From Dendrophyllia cribrosa (taxonomy: Eukaryota > Cnidaria > Anthozoa > Scleractinia > Dendrophylliidae), in the NCBI GenBank assembly GCA_024195265.1, contig JAJLRJ010000003.1, positions 57,596,799 through 57,660,798 on the forward strand: DNA of 64,000 nt. Direction: 5' to 3'. The notes beneath the pieces were generated by a model. That model was given only the letters and a program-made list of their open reading frames with translations. It was not told where the DNA came from and ran no database searches. The first letter of the stretch is position 1, and each line of letters begins with the position of its first letter. Positions 24,305 to 35,900 of the stretch are shown piece by piece. Made by a program: the position numbers and the translations under genes.

Positions 24305-25319
24305 AATCTTTATTTCCCATGTTACAATACTTATACAGATGGGTGGAGGACTTTCTTTACTTACTTTAACTTATTTAAACTTACGCATTTCATATCTGGG
24401 TTGGTGTTTAAATGGCGTATGGACATATCGAGGGGATGGTGCATTATGCTTCCTTGCAGTCATATATCACAAGGGTCGATTTTATTGCACGCATTAGGGG
24501 TCCAAAATCTCCCTGGAAATTCACGCCTTTGAATAAATCTTTATTGGTTTTCACACATTCCTTTTCGCAGCCAACAATCTCTATCTATCTAAATTTATCG
24601 TTTCCTGTGGTCAAAAACAGACTTAAAACAGGTATTGTAGTTAATATTCAGCAAAAAAATTGATCTCTTTGCGGCAGACTAGACCGCATAAATTTCGGGA
24701 AATAATATCTTGCTGCGTATCTTTGGCGCTCAGTTTAACAATGGATTTGTCGATGTTTATCGCGTTTTATCGCCATTCTTGGGTTCCAATTGACTTGATT
24801 TGCTATTATTGGTCACTTGTGCGTCGATCCATCCTGTGAAAGTGTCTTTGCTAATGTTTCGCAAACAAATGCAATGGGTAATGGTTAGCGATGGATGCAA
24901 ACGTCGAGGAAAACGGCGGACCGCAGTGGCAAGTGACCGAATACGTTTTGCACAAACATCATTGTAATGATGCTTCAAGTCCGCGAATACGTGAAGCGAA
25001 ATCCTGTAAGTTCTTAGTATTCGATTTATATAAAGAATCATTTGAAATTATGAAAAACACGACAGATCCTTAGAGTCAAATGAAAGCCCGCCAAAAATCT
25101 GAGAATTCTCCCCAAAATGTTCACGCTCATGACGCCGCTTACGCAGATTAGTATTCTGCTCTGTTTTGATTCTTGGATAGACTTACGCCTTACGCAGTTG
25201 CTTTTAATTCGAAAAAATCTGATCAAATCATTCACTGTGGCTGTGCAATACATATATGGATATTTAGCTTTATATATTTAGCTCATTTAGCTTTCAATCT
25301 GCGTGCTTGAGCTTATGGC

Positions 25320-25945
25320 GTGATAAGGAGATTAGAACCCATTCGTAACAGTAGACTAACTATAATTGTAACTAAGTTTATAGACTAGGACAATTTTCAA
25401 AAATTAGTCTTTAACGTCTCTTCTCCATTATGTAAGCTTACAGGCGGCGTGCCCAAGCTTCTGAGGTAATAAGATCCGTTTAAGACAGCAGTAAATTAAC
25501 ATTTACTGTAACTTTGTTTATATACTAGGGAAATTTGTATAACTTAGTGTTTTGAACATAGGGGTCTCCGCTCCTTCATGTAAGCTTACAGGCGGCACGC
25601 CAAAGCTTCTGAGGTGACGAGATCCATTTCAGACAGCAGTAAATTAACATTAACTGTAACTTTGTTTAAATACTAGCGAAATTTATATAAATTAGTATTT
25701 TAAACATAAAGGTTTCCGCTCCGTCGTGTAAGCTTACAGGCGGCACGCTCAAGCTTCTAAGATGATGAGATTCATTTCAAACAGCAGTAAATTAACATTA
25801 ACTGTAACTTTGTTAAACGTTATGAACTAGGGAAATTTGAATAAATTAGTGTTTTGAACATAGGGGTCTCTGCTCCTTCATGTAAGCTTACAGGCGGCAC
25901 GCCCGAGCTTCTGAGGTGACGAGATCCATTGGAGACAGCAGTAAT
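25320..25945. repeat. 148-bp tandem repeat (satellite-like), about four units
   Basis: GTAAGCTTACAGGCGGC recurs at 25432, 25580, 25728 and 25882, that is every 148, 148 and 154 bp. The intervening sequence is conserved (CAGCAGTAAATTAACATT, TGTAACTTTGTT, GGGGTCTCCGCTCC). A more diverged partial unit precedes the first and a truncated one ends the array. It lies about 100 bp before the outer TTAA element at 26047. Confidence 0.85.
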
Positions 25946-26491
25946 TGTAACTTAGCAGAAATATTGGATGTTGCTTTCTTCAGTACAGCGAACACGTATG
26001 CATAAACCAGCGCAAAAAAAAAATACAGAATCGCATAAACACTTAAGAGCGACTTGCTGTAACTATCAACTATACCTATGCAAGATAGAAAAATTCGATT
26101 TTCTCATACTTCGTCACAATAAAGGTCTTTAGTAGCTTGTTTAAAAAATATAACTTTTAGGTTGTTTGGATTTTTATTTTTTAGCCGAAACGGCTCTTTG
26201 TATTTACCGCCCACACTCGCCCAAAATCGCCTCTGAAAACCCACGTTTTTCGCGAGCGAGGAAACTAAATTTAAAACCGTTTCTGGATAAACTATACCAC
26301 CCTGTTAAAATATCGCCTTTTGAAAGTCATTTCGCCTTGTCAGATCAGAATCAAACCTGAGCCTGAATTTTTTATCGAATTTCCAAATTTATGTCCTTCG
26401 ACGGCTAGGAACCACATGAAAATTTAGGTCAAATTCGTGGGCCAAAAAGTCAATCTGGTACATGGATTTAACTATCAAAACTATTTTTTAA

Positions 26492-28762
26492 GGTGGCTCG
26501 ATATAGTTTTTTTGGCGCGCGCAGATTGGGTTCTAATTTACCCGCGGGACTTTTAAAAATTTGAGTCATCCAAGAAAAAAGATAAACAAACATGGCCGCA
26601 ACACTCCTTTCGCAATTTTATTTTTGCGCCGGCCTGGTTGACTGTGTTTTTCGCGTGTATGCAAGCTAGGTTTACATTCTTCTTTCTTTGGTGGTAATGT
26701 GATTTACCGAGAAAAAGAAAACAGGGCGGTTAAAGTTCCCTGACAAGAATGCAGTGAAGAATGGTTTCGCGATCGACAACTCAGCCCCGCATCAACGCAA
26801 TTTTCCTCTGAATACGAGAGAGTTTATTTTGGGCTGTTTTTAGGGGCAGTGTATTTTCTTAATCTAAACTCTATTAAAAGAGTAATGCAGAATGTGTTGG
26901 GAAAGACAGTTCATCTTCTAATAAGAACAAACAGCAATAGAGCGTGTGCGCGACGAAGTTCCCACCCACTGCATGACATTTGTGGTCGATTCTCGTCATC
27001 AATTAGATAAGAAAATGCACAAAAAAGGGTTATCCAGCTACGAACCACCAGAGGAAATAAAAAGCAAAAAGGAAGCAGACGTTGTATGGCTTTTAATGAA
27101 GCAGCAAATCAGAAATACTCAAAAGAGAAAATTAGGAAATCTTCGATCTGGCGTTCAAGAAAAGACACAACAACACGGCTACAGTGATTATCAATTTGTA
27201 GTTTTTGACACGGAGACAACTTCTTTAGATAAAATAGCAGCTATAACTAAACAGGTAAACACTTACAATTGACTATGTGCATTTTCCCAAAATGCAATAT
27301 CAGCTACTACGCTTCTCAGTCGATTAAACAAACTGTCAGTGGAATCGATAAATGGCCAGAAAACGTTGCTCAAAGAAAACGTTCCAGTGCATACTGTTCA
27401 TCTGAGCGAGTTCACCACTTTTCTCTCCAGTAATGCTATCGCAAATTGCCACAGTGTTTTGATCGGCCACAATTCTTTTGTTTTGACACTCCCACATTGC
27501 TACGCTGTCTTAGGCTCTCTTCTCCGCAAAGGCTCCTATCAGTTAGGCATGAGTTCAAAGAAACACTTTCATCCATGAAAAATTCTATTCGCCGACAGTC
27601 TTCACCTTGCAAAACACCCGAATCGCCGGCTCAATCCGGGAGGAAAGCCCTGTAGAAGCAATCTTCCATCGGTTTTAAAATCTGTTTTTAATGAAGAGCT
27701 TTTTAGCAAATGATGCTTTGGAAGATGTCTTTGCTCTCCATCGCGTATTTATTATTATTTCAATCCCCGTCGTTGTAAACAACGGCAATGTAAATCCCGC
27801 CTCCTTCGCTTTCGAAGACATGGTATTTTTAGACGAACGCTTCCAGCGTGTGCAATTTCAGGGATAACATCTTTTCTCAGAGTAATAATGGGCTGGTAAA
27901 GCAAAGCCTCCCACAAAAAATTGCAGAAAGTGGCCTGTCCTACCAGGACTTACAGTGTCTCTAGAGAGGCTCGCAATTTTGAGCAGAGCGCCGACAGCAG
28001 CGATTCCATCCACACCACGAGAAACAAAGCATCCAGCGATTTTAGCCGGAATTGTTAATCATTTCGTAGGCAAGTGATGTACCAGCCATTACTAGACACG
28101 ATTCATCCAAAAGATAACAGTTTCTATCTCACAAAAAGCTGCACAGTGCGAAAGAGATTTGTCTATAAATGAATAAACAAAAATAACATCCGCAAATCGA
28201 CCACAAAATCCGCGTGGAGGAGTGGCGTGACAACTGCCACGCATGCGTAATTGCCGATCTTGTCGTGTCAAAATTTTCAGAAATTTGAAACTTTCGAAGT
28301 CCACACTTCCGCTTCCGCTCGGTAAATTTTTTTCATTTTTTGCATGTTGACTTCGTTCTATCCAAAGTGCGTTTTACGCGATTTTCAAAAAATTCTGTCA
28401 ACAGAGAAAAAAATGACCAACGAATTCTAAAAAACGCGTTTTTTCTTTAAAATTTCTGACAGATTTTTTTTAAAGTTGGTACTCGGGTAGAACACAGGGG
28501 TCGAAGGCCGTATGCAAAATTTAAACAGAATTCACCGTGGAATTTTAAAGATAATTGAAGATAAGTCTGTTTTGAGGCCCTACTTAAAAGCCCAATGGCG
28601 TTGCCATGGCAACGCCAACCTCGATACATGTATGGCAAATTAATACTGTAATATTATCTTGATTTCGGGGTAAAATGTGATGGCGATCCGCAAAGTATAA
28701 CTCTAATTGTTTTGCCTCCAAATATACTATACAGGGAAACCAAAATACTATATCGAGCCACC
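26492..28762. mobile_element. Inner TTAA-flanked element carrying exonuclease remnant
   Basis: TIRs GGTGGCTCGATATAG on both ends, flanked by TTAA at 26488-26491 and 28763-28766. It interrupts the left arm of the outer element. The right arm still has the uninterrupted site (TTAA at 32544-32547, minus-strand context CTATTTTTTAAGAAC), so insertion into TTAA with duplication of TTAA can be read directly. Length 2271 bp. It carries a broken DEDD exonuclease gene but no transposase. A palindrome GGCGTTGCCATGGCAACGCC lies at 28595-28614. Confidence 0.85.
26946..27760 (+). pseudogene. Decayed DEDD (DnaQ/RNase T-like) 3'-5' exonuclease gene inside the TTAA element
   Basis: Three exonuclease motifs appear in order but in different frames. 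Motif I is FDTETTSL at the end of the frame 26946-27272, following a lysine-rich N-terminal region (VPTHCMTFVVDSRHQL). Motif II is VLIGHNS near 27458-27480, continuing after a +1 shift as FDTPTLLR. Motif III is ALEDVFALHRVL near 27713-27748. Stops and frameshifts separate them, so no intact enzyme can be made. The order and spacing fit a family whose members degrade single-stranded or duplex ends using two metal ions. It could have been host-derived cargo or a gene of the autonomous element. Confidence 0.7.
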
Positions 28763-30858
28763 TTAAGAACAAAGTATCATTTCATCTCACTTTTTATCCA
28801 AAAACTGGCTTGGGTAAATAAAACGAAAAATTTTGAGAGCGTCTTGAAAACAAGGCACTTAAGCTAATTACTTGACATTTTGACCTTTCATGCTGCGAGT
28901 GTTATCACAAACATTGATCCGGAAAATTTAACTGTGGGTCCCATCTCCCGTGAAATAGTGGTCAGTGTGTCTTAAATATCTGAGAAATATCATTTATGGT
29001 ATTTATAAATCAACATCAAACCCAAACCGAGCATTTTTGTGGTCTAACACAGGTTTATTTTGAATTGCGAACTGTCCATTTGCTAGCGAGTTTGTACAAT
29101 ACATGCGACAAAATACCCGTTTATAAATCAGCATCGACAAAAAACGTCAGGAAACCGGTACAATAGATCATTAACCAAATCTGTACAAGTATTTCTTACC
29201 TTAATTAAGCATATCTTTATAAGAAATAGTAACATTGTTGCCGGCTTTACGATAGCGTGCACGAAACGTTCACTGTTCCAAAACTGTTGCCATAAGTTAC
29301 ATATTAACTGACAGCCACAGGAACCCCAAGGTTACGCATGCTGTAAAAATTAAAAAAGAAACAAGGAGCCCCTTGGGCTTCGCAACTGGCTCGTTTGGTC
29401 TCAGTTTCCACCCGGTTTTCATTTTAGAGTTTTATATTAGCAATCCACAATATACAATCTGGAATCTATTAATATATGCACAGTCCAGTCCACATCAACA
29501 TTTACATTTCACACCCCGCTTCAAGCACTTCTTAGGGACGGACCATTTTATTTTTAAGGGGGCGGGGGTTGGGTAATTACCACAAAAAAAATTCATGCAC
29601 TGGAAAAGTAAAGAAAAAAAATCATGCACAGTGAGCCAAAGTTAAAAAAAGTATCCAACGATCCCCAAACAAAATTTTTGCACAACATCAAGACGAAAAA
29701 AAAAATTCATGATCAGAAAAATTGCTGCCCCCTGCCCCTCGCCCGCCATAAAAATAAAATGATCCATCCCTTTATAGTAGGACAATACAATTTCAGGTCT
29801 ATTATATTTTTGTCTGATCAGCTCCGTACTGTTAGAAAAAACACAAGTTCAGAACTTTGTATATTTTTTTCCCTTTAAAATGCTTGAAACCACCTACTAC
29901 AAGGAATCAGGATTGTTTACATGTAAATACAGGTATTTTGGAGAATCATTGATAGGGATAAATTAACAATATCAACATGATCGATCAAATAATTAACAGC
30001 CGACCATAGCGTGACATAAATACGAGATGTGTGGAATTTGAGCGTGACTCCATGACGTAATGCTTGAGAATTGTTTACTCGGCAGTTCTCTGACTCGCCG
30101 GGAAGTGTTTTATTCAACGATTTATTCGATCTAAACTCGACTGTTTGACAATTGATTTGGTTTCCTTTTACCAGAAATAGATCACATCCGAAAATCACAG
30201 AGATTTAATTTTTAACAATTCCGTCGAAATTAGAACGGTAAATATTTGAATTATAGTTGCTGACATCACTGATTACCCCATTTCTGAAAACCGGAAGTAA
30301 ACTAGGTATTGTGTTGGCCGCAGCAAAAGCGATTCCCGGGGCATGTGACCCGACAGGGGAAAAAAAGAGGGTATTTTAAGAACTGTCTCGTCGCAGAGCG
30401 ACGAGCCAGTTAAAAATCATGTCAGAAAAAAAGTTATCGCGAAAAAAGCATACGTGGCCATCGCTCGTGGACACAAAATTCTATCCTCGAGATCACGCAC
30501 CCGACGAATATTTTCAGTTAATACCTTTTTAGGACGTGTGCCTGTGCCATAAAACAAACATCAAATTGTTCGTTTTAGTCAATGCATTACATCTACATGT
30601 ATTTTGTTATTTCAAGAATTACTTTAAAGCTGTGCTTCCTGTCCCTGCGAAACATAGTGTGAGCTGATGGAATAAACGCGCGCTTGATAAGTCCAGTTGC
30701 AAGGATTTAAAGGGTAACTTGAAACAATTATATCTCCTTAACGAGCTTGGTGACTTATATTTTTTATTGCAGATTTCGGATCACTATATTGTGGGAAACA
30801 ATCAGGGAAAGTTTACGAAATTCTTATGTCAACTTTTATTTCTAGGGAATCACCTTAA

Positions 30859-31392
30859 AACTCGGACGTACACGCAAACGTATACCCCCACCGTGGTACA
30901 AGGGGGGGGACCCCCCTTGGATTTTTGCGATGTTGCAATATTTCGGAAATATTTTACATCTAATAGATTGCCAGCGATGTGCTCTACAAGATAAGGTAAA
31001 TAGTATGGGTTGTGGCGTTGCTGGGGGTCCGTGACGTCATCCAAAATGGCCGCCATGTTGGATTTTACTAAAAATTCAAATTTATCGGAAAAATGCGGGA
31101 ATTGCAAATATTGTTCGCTAGAGTTGCAAAATAACATATAATTAAACATTTTGATGCGTTTGGTAGCATTTTATATATTTTTTGCTGAAAAAGTTGAAAA
31201 GCACGCATTTTTATACAAAAATGGGTTGACCTCATGTTACTTATGACATCATATCTCGTTACCATAGCAACCGGTTGTCGCCAAACTTTACCAAAATGTG
31301 TCTCAAGGATAAATGAACAGCTATTGAAAATGACATAAGCTAATGTTAAATGGTCTTTAAAATATCGGAGAAAAACCTTGCACGTCCGAGGG
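30859..31392. mobile_element. Small TTAA-flanked element in the centre of the outer element
   Basis: TTAA at 30855-30858 and 31393-31396 bracket a 534-bp segment with short imperfect inverted ends: AACTCGGACGTACA (left) and CCCTCGGACGTGCA (right, reverse complement). It contains a G/C run (GGGGGGGACCCCCC) near 30902 and the motif CAAAATGGCCGCCATG. Non-autonomous. Confidence 0.55.
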
Positions 31393-31491
31393 TTAATTAA
31401 TTTCATGATTTTAATTCTGTTAAACTAATATATCGAGTTCGTTAAAGCACACGTGTGACGTAATGTTCATTATACCCGTTTTTATTTTATA

Positions 31492-31666
31492 AAAGAAATA
31501 AAAAAATTGTTCCTCGCACATTGTTGAGTTATATAAGCACTTAGGAATTTTTAAGAACACTAGAGAAGTGCGAGAAGCACTTTTCTGCACTTCTCTCGTG
31601 TTCTTAAAAATTCCCGCGTGCTTATATAACTCAACAATGCACTCGGCGCGTTTTTTTTATTTCTTT
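31492..31666. repeat. Palindromic hairpin element, 175 bp
   Basis: Arms run from AAAGAAATAAAAAAA (31492) inward through TTGTTGAGTTATATAAGCAC, GGAATTTTTAAGAACAC and AGAGAAGTGC, and return in reverse order to 31666. The loop is about 10 bp. Small internal mismatches show moderate age. Confidence 0.8.
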
Positions 31667-32999
31667 AAGATGAAAGTCTATTCTTGCGAACTTCTGTAAT
31701 ATTTTAAAGCAAGAAATGATTTTTACATAGAAATTATAATTCCAGATTCTAATTATTAGGACTCGCAAAAAAACCTCATGGGTCCCAACCATAATGGCCA
31801 TCCATGTTGTGCAAAAACGAGCACGGTGACCCCATTTTTTATTGCATTTTTACAATGGAAAATGACATAATTACCAACTGGACCAAATATTCCTTCTTTT
31901 TCAATGGAATCACCTTAAAAAAGAAAATAGTATGTTTTATTTGGTTTTGATACTAGCCTGGAACTATGTTACGCACAAACTTGGGGCTCCTGTGGCTGTC
32001 AGTTAATATGTAACTTATGGCAACAGTTTTGGAACAGTGAACGTTTCGTGCACGCTATCGTAAAGCCGGCGACAATGTTACTATTTCTTATCAAGATATG
32101 CTAGATTAAGGTAAGAAATACTTGTACAGATTTGGTTAATGATCTATTGTACCGGTTTCCTGACGTTTTTTGTCGATGCTGATTTATAAACGGGTATTTT
32201 GTCGCATGTATTGTACAAACTCGCTAGCAAATGGACAGTTCGCAATTCAAAATAAACCTGTGTTAGACCACAAAAATGCTCGGTTTGGGTTTGATGTTGA
32301 TTTATAAATACCATAAATGATATTTCTCAGATATTTAAGACACACTGACCACTATTTCACGGGAGATGGGACCCACAGTTAAATTTTCCGGATCAATGTT
32401 TGTGATAACACTCGCAGCATGAAAGGTCAAAATGTCAAGTAATTAGCTTAAGTGCCTTGTTTTCAAGACGCTCTCAAAATTTTTCGTTTTATTTACCCAA
32501 GCCAGTTTTTGGATAAAAAGTGAGATGAAATGATACTTTGTTCTTAAAAAATAGTTTTGATAGTTAAATCCATGTACCAGATTGACTTTTTGGCCCACGA
32601 ATTTGACCTAAATTTTCATGTGGTTCCTAGCCGTCGAAGGACATAAATTTGGAAATTCGATAAAAAATTCAGGCTCAGGTTTGATTCTGATCTGACAAGG
32701 CGAAATGACTTTCAAAAGGCGATATTTTAACAGGGTGGTATAGTTTATCCAGAAACGGTTTTAAATTTAGTTTCCTCACTCGCGAAAAACGTGGGTTTTC
32801 AGAGGCGATTTTGGGCGAGTGTGGGCGGTAAATACAAAGAGCCGTTTCGGCTAAAAAATAAAAATCCAAACAACCTAAAAGTTATATTTTTTAAACAAGC
32901 TACTAAAGACCTTTATTGTGACGAAGTATGAGAAAATCGAATTTTTCTATCTTGCATAGGTATAGTTGATAGTTACAGCAAGTCGCTCTTAAGTTATTA

Positions 33000-35900
33000 A
33001 AGCTTGCGGCATGCATGTTGTTGCTTGACAAATGACTTGCAACATAATTTCTTAAGAATTTGTACTGTAAATACCACTATTTTACACCAAGTTCCTTATT
33101 ACGATATGTTCCCGGTTTTCAGTAACGCAATTATTTGGTTTAGAATTAATTGGATTTTAAACAGAGATGACAGAAAGCTCGTTAAATGTGACAGTGATGA
33201 CGGCTAGAACACATGAAAAAGACTGTTTTGGTGCGAACTTCTTATTTCGTTCAAAACAATAGATTCGCACTTAGCGCGATACTAATCCGGTACAAATATT
33301 TCAGTTATGCGACGTTCAGCGTCGTGAGTGCGGGGAGTGAGTGAGTTTTTCTATGGTTTTGTCTAATGTCCAAGAGAAAAGCATTCCACAACTTGGGGGC
33401 TTCAAACCCAGAGTCTTATACGACTTGTTGAAGGATACTGAAGTAAAATTACAGTGATAAGATCCACAAAAAAGTGCGCAAGAGTATCTCTAATTCCACT
33501 GATAGAATCAACCCAAGGACTGAGCTGCTGACAGCTACCCAAGAGCTGAAAACATTACATTAAATGACATTTGGGGCACGACACTAGGACATTAGCATAA
33601 CGGACTGGCGAGTTTTGTGTGCCTTTTCTTTGTAATGTCGCTTTAGTGTATTAACGTAAAAAAACTCGCTTGAAAGAATTCAAAGCTACGTAAACTACAG
33701 TGCATGGTAATGCTATGTGAAATATTATAGCCTATCCTCTCTAGCTGTAATATTAACCCAGAATGAAACCCTCATTATCAGTGTTGTTGCTCTTTGTGAT
33801 TTTCTTGTTTTTGTTAAGTAATATGGAATTATTCAGTTTGCAAACTTTCCATACTTTTTAATATAAGATAATCATTAAGATAATATTATGCTCAGTGCTA
33901 AAATGATTCCTTTTAAGGTAAGAAAGCTTATCTTTCGTTATCTCCCGAGCTTAGTAGAAAATGACCTCCTAGGAAAGTCGAGAAAAGTACGTGGATCTTT
34001 ATTAGGTTGATACACTGGCCTAAACGGGGAATTATATTAACACAACTATAAAGTTTTTATTAATATTACTTTTTGTATAATAAAGTACTCGTAAATTTAT
34101 TTCTGTCTTTTAATATTCTTTATGTGCTGTAATTTAATATTAAAAATAACTATGAGTACGTACATTTGAGCTTCCACGACCTGTTTAGCATTTCTTGTTA
34201 AGTCGCATGTAAAAAATTCAAATCAACATTGATTTTATAAACCTCAAACATGCATTATTTTCTTAGAGAACATATGAAAACCATCTTCTATTCTCACTGC
34301 ATAATTAATTAGCTCATAGCGGAAGTTTAAATTATCTCTTCGCATTGCCCGTGATTGCGCACGCTTGTAGTAGTAGTAGTAATTTTTTGCGCTCCTTGAG
34401 TATAAACTTGGTCGCTCCGCCTAAAACGTGGTCATTTCATCGGTATTCCGGGACGACAGTCGACCTTAGTGTCCGACTGTTTTCTTCCTCGTCCACCCGT
34501 TTCTGACGCTGCCCCGGCCGTTCAAGATGCTTTTGATAACCCACAACCTGCAGTTAATCCGCCTCCGGCGCCAGCATTGTAATCAGAGCCAGCCCCGGCA
34601 CTTGGAGCTAAAGATGAGGTATTTTTTTAGGAAATTCGGTTAGTCTTTCAGCGCTAGAGTTTATTCCGTTTTTGTATCCCTTGGTTACCCGCTAGTTTTT
34701 TGCTTCCCGACGTAGTTCGCGTTTTTTCTTCGAGAAGGCTATTTTTACTCTTTAGTTTTTCCTTCTTGCCGCCACGTGGATTTGCGTAGCTTTATTGTGT
34801 TTACCGGTAACCTTTTGTTATACATTCCGCGCGCTTTCTTTGGCATATTTTTCAAGTTCGTGCCATTTATATTTTATTACGGCTTTGTTATTACTTTCAT
34901 AGCGGCTTTTGCCATTGCTTTTTTCGTCCCCCTTTCCATATCATTTTTTCGGTGTTTGTTTAGCATCGTTAGTTTATTTTCGTTCGGGTAACTGCATTTT
35001 GGGGTGCTTCGCGTTGGAATTCTAAGGGTTCGCCGCAAGGGTTCGACATGTTTGCGCGTCATTTAGGAATATTCCATCCAGATTGGGGACGTGGTGCGGG
35101 AGTTGCAGAAAATTGACACTATTCCTTTGTGTGTGTTTTTTTTTTGGCGTTTACCATCGGCTCATTTTATGCATTTTAATTTTCTGCAGTCCCGCACCTC
35201 ACAGAAAATTGGTATAAGACCGGTTTAAGACTGTTGAGGACAATGAGTTATTTTAATGCATGAGTATCCCACCAGTGAAGACTGATCAGTGTAATGAGTT
35301 ATTAAAATGCATGAGTATCCCACCAGTGAAGACTGATCAGTGTAATGAGTTATTAAAATGCATGAGTATCCCACCGGTGAAGACTGCTTAGTGCAATGAG
35401 TTATTATGAGTATCCCACCGGCGAAGACCGATCAGTGTAATGAGTTATTAAAATTCATGAGTATCCCACCGGTGAAGACTGCTTAGTTAGCATTTTGTAA
35501 ATTCAAATCTCTATAACTCACTAACGTGACGTTAAAAACAAGAAACATTTAACTATTCAACTTTTCAATGTACATAGAGTTGATTAAGCAAAAAAAATAG
35601 GGGGTTAGGTGCACTTTAAGCTGCCTCACTTTCACCTTCTACAATATTCGTGGTGTGATATTAGCAGGGGACCTCCCCTTTTCGTTGGCCCCCTACCTTC
35701 GCCAGGTGTGATTGCTGTGTGTTCCAGCCTAGCATCATTGGGTCAGCTACGTTTCTTTAGCCCCCTGTTTTTCAGAGCAGGTGAAATTCTTAGCCATGTG
35801 TCGCTATGCATCGCCCAGAGTGCTATTGTGCTTTGCGACATGTACCTACTGCGCCCGAATTTGTTACGCGCGGCATAATAGTTTGCATGTTCAGATTTAG

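Larger units (their letters stand above)
26047..32988. mobile_element. Outer TTAA-flanked element with 1-kb inverted arms
   Basis: Ends GAGCGACTTGCTGTAAC (left) and its reverse complement (right), flanked by TTAA at 26043-26046 and 32989-32992. The inverted arms are 26047-29340 (about 1.02 kb once the 26492-28762 insertion is removed) and 31968-32988, and are nearly identical; a 64-codon frame at 26166-26360 recurs at 32675-32869 in the opposite strand with one change. The 2.6-kb centre has no transposase I can recognise. TTAA targets point to a piggyBac-like mechanism; long arms point to a foldback or composite structure. Confidence 0.8.

Noticed and set aside
34776..34991. Hydrophobic 71-codon ORF resembling a membrane peptide
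   Set aside because: T-rich DNA gives Phe/Ile/Leu codons by composition alone; no conserved motif, exon neighbours or regulatory context.
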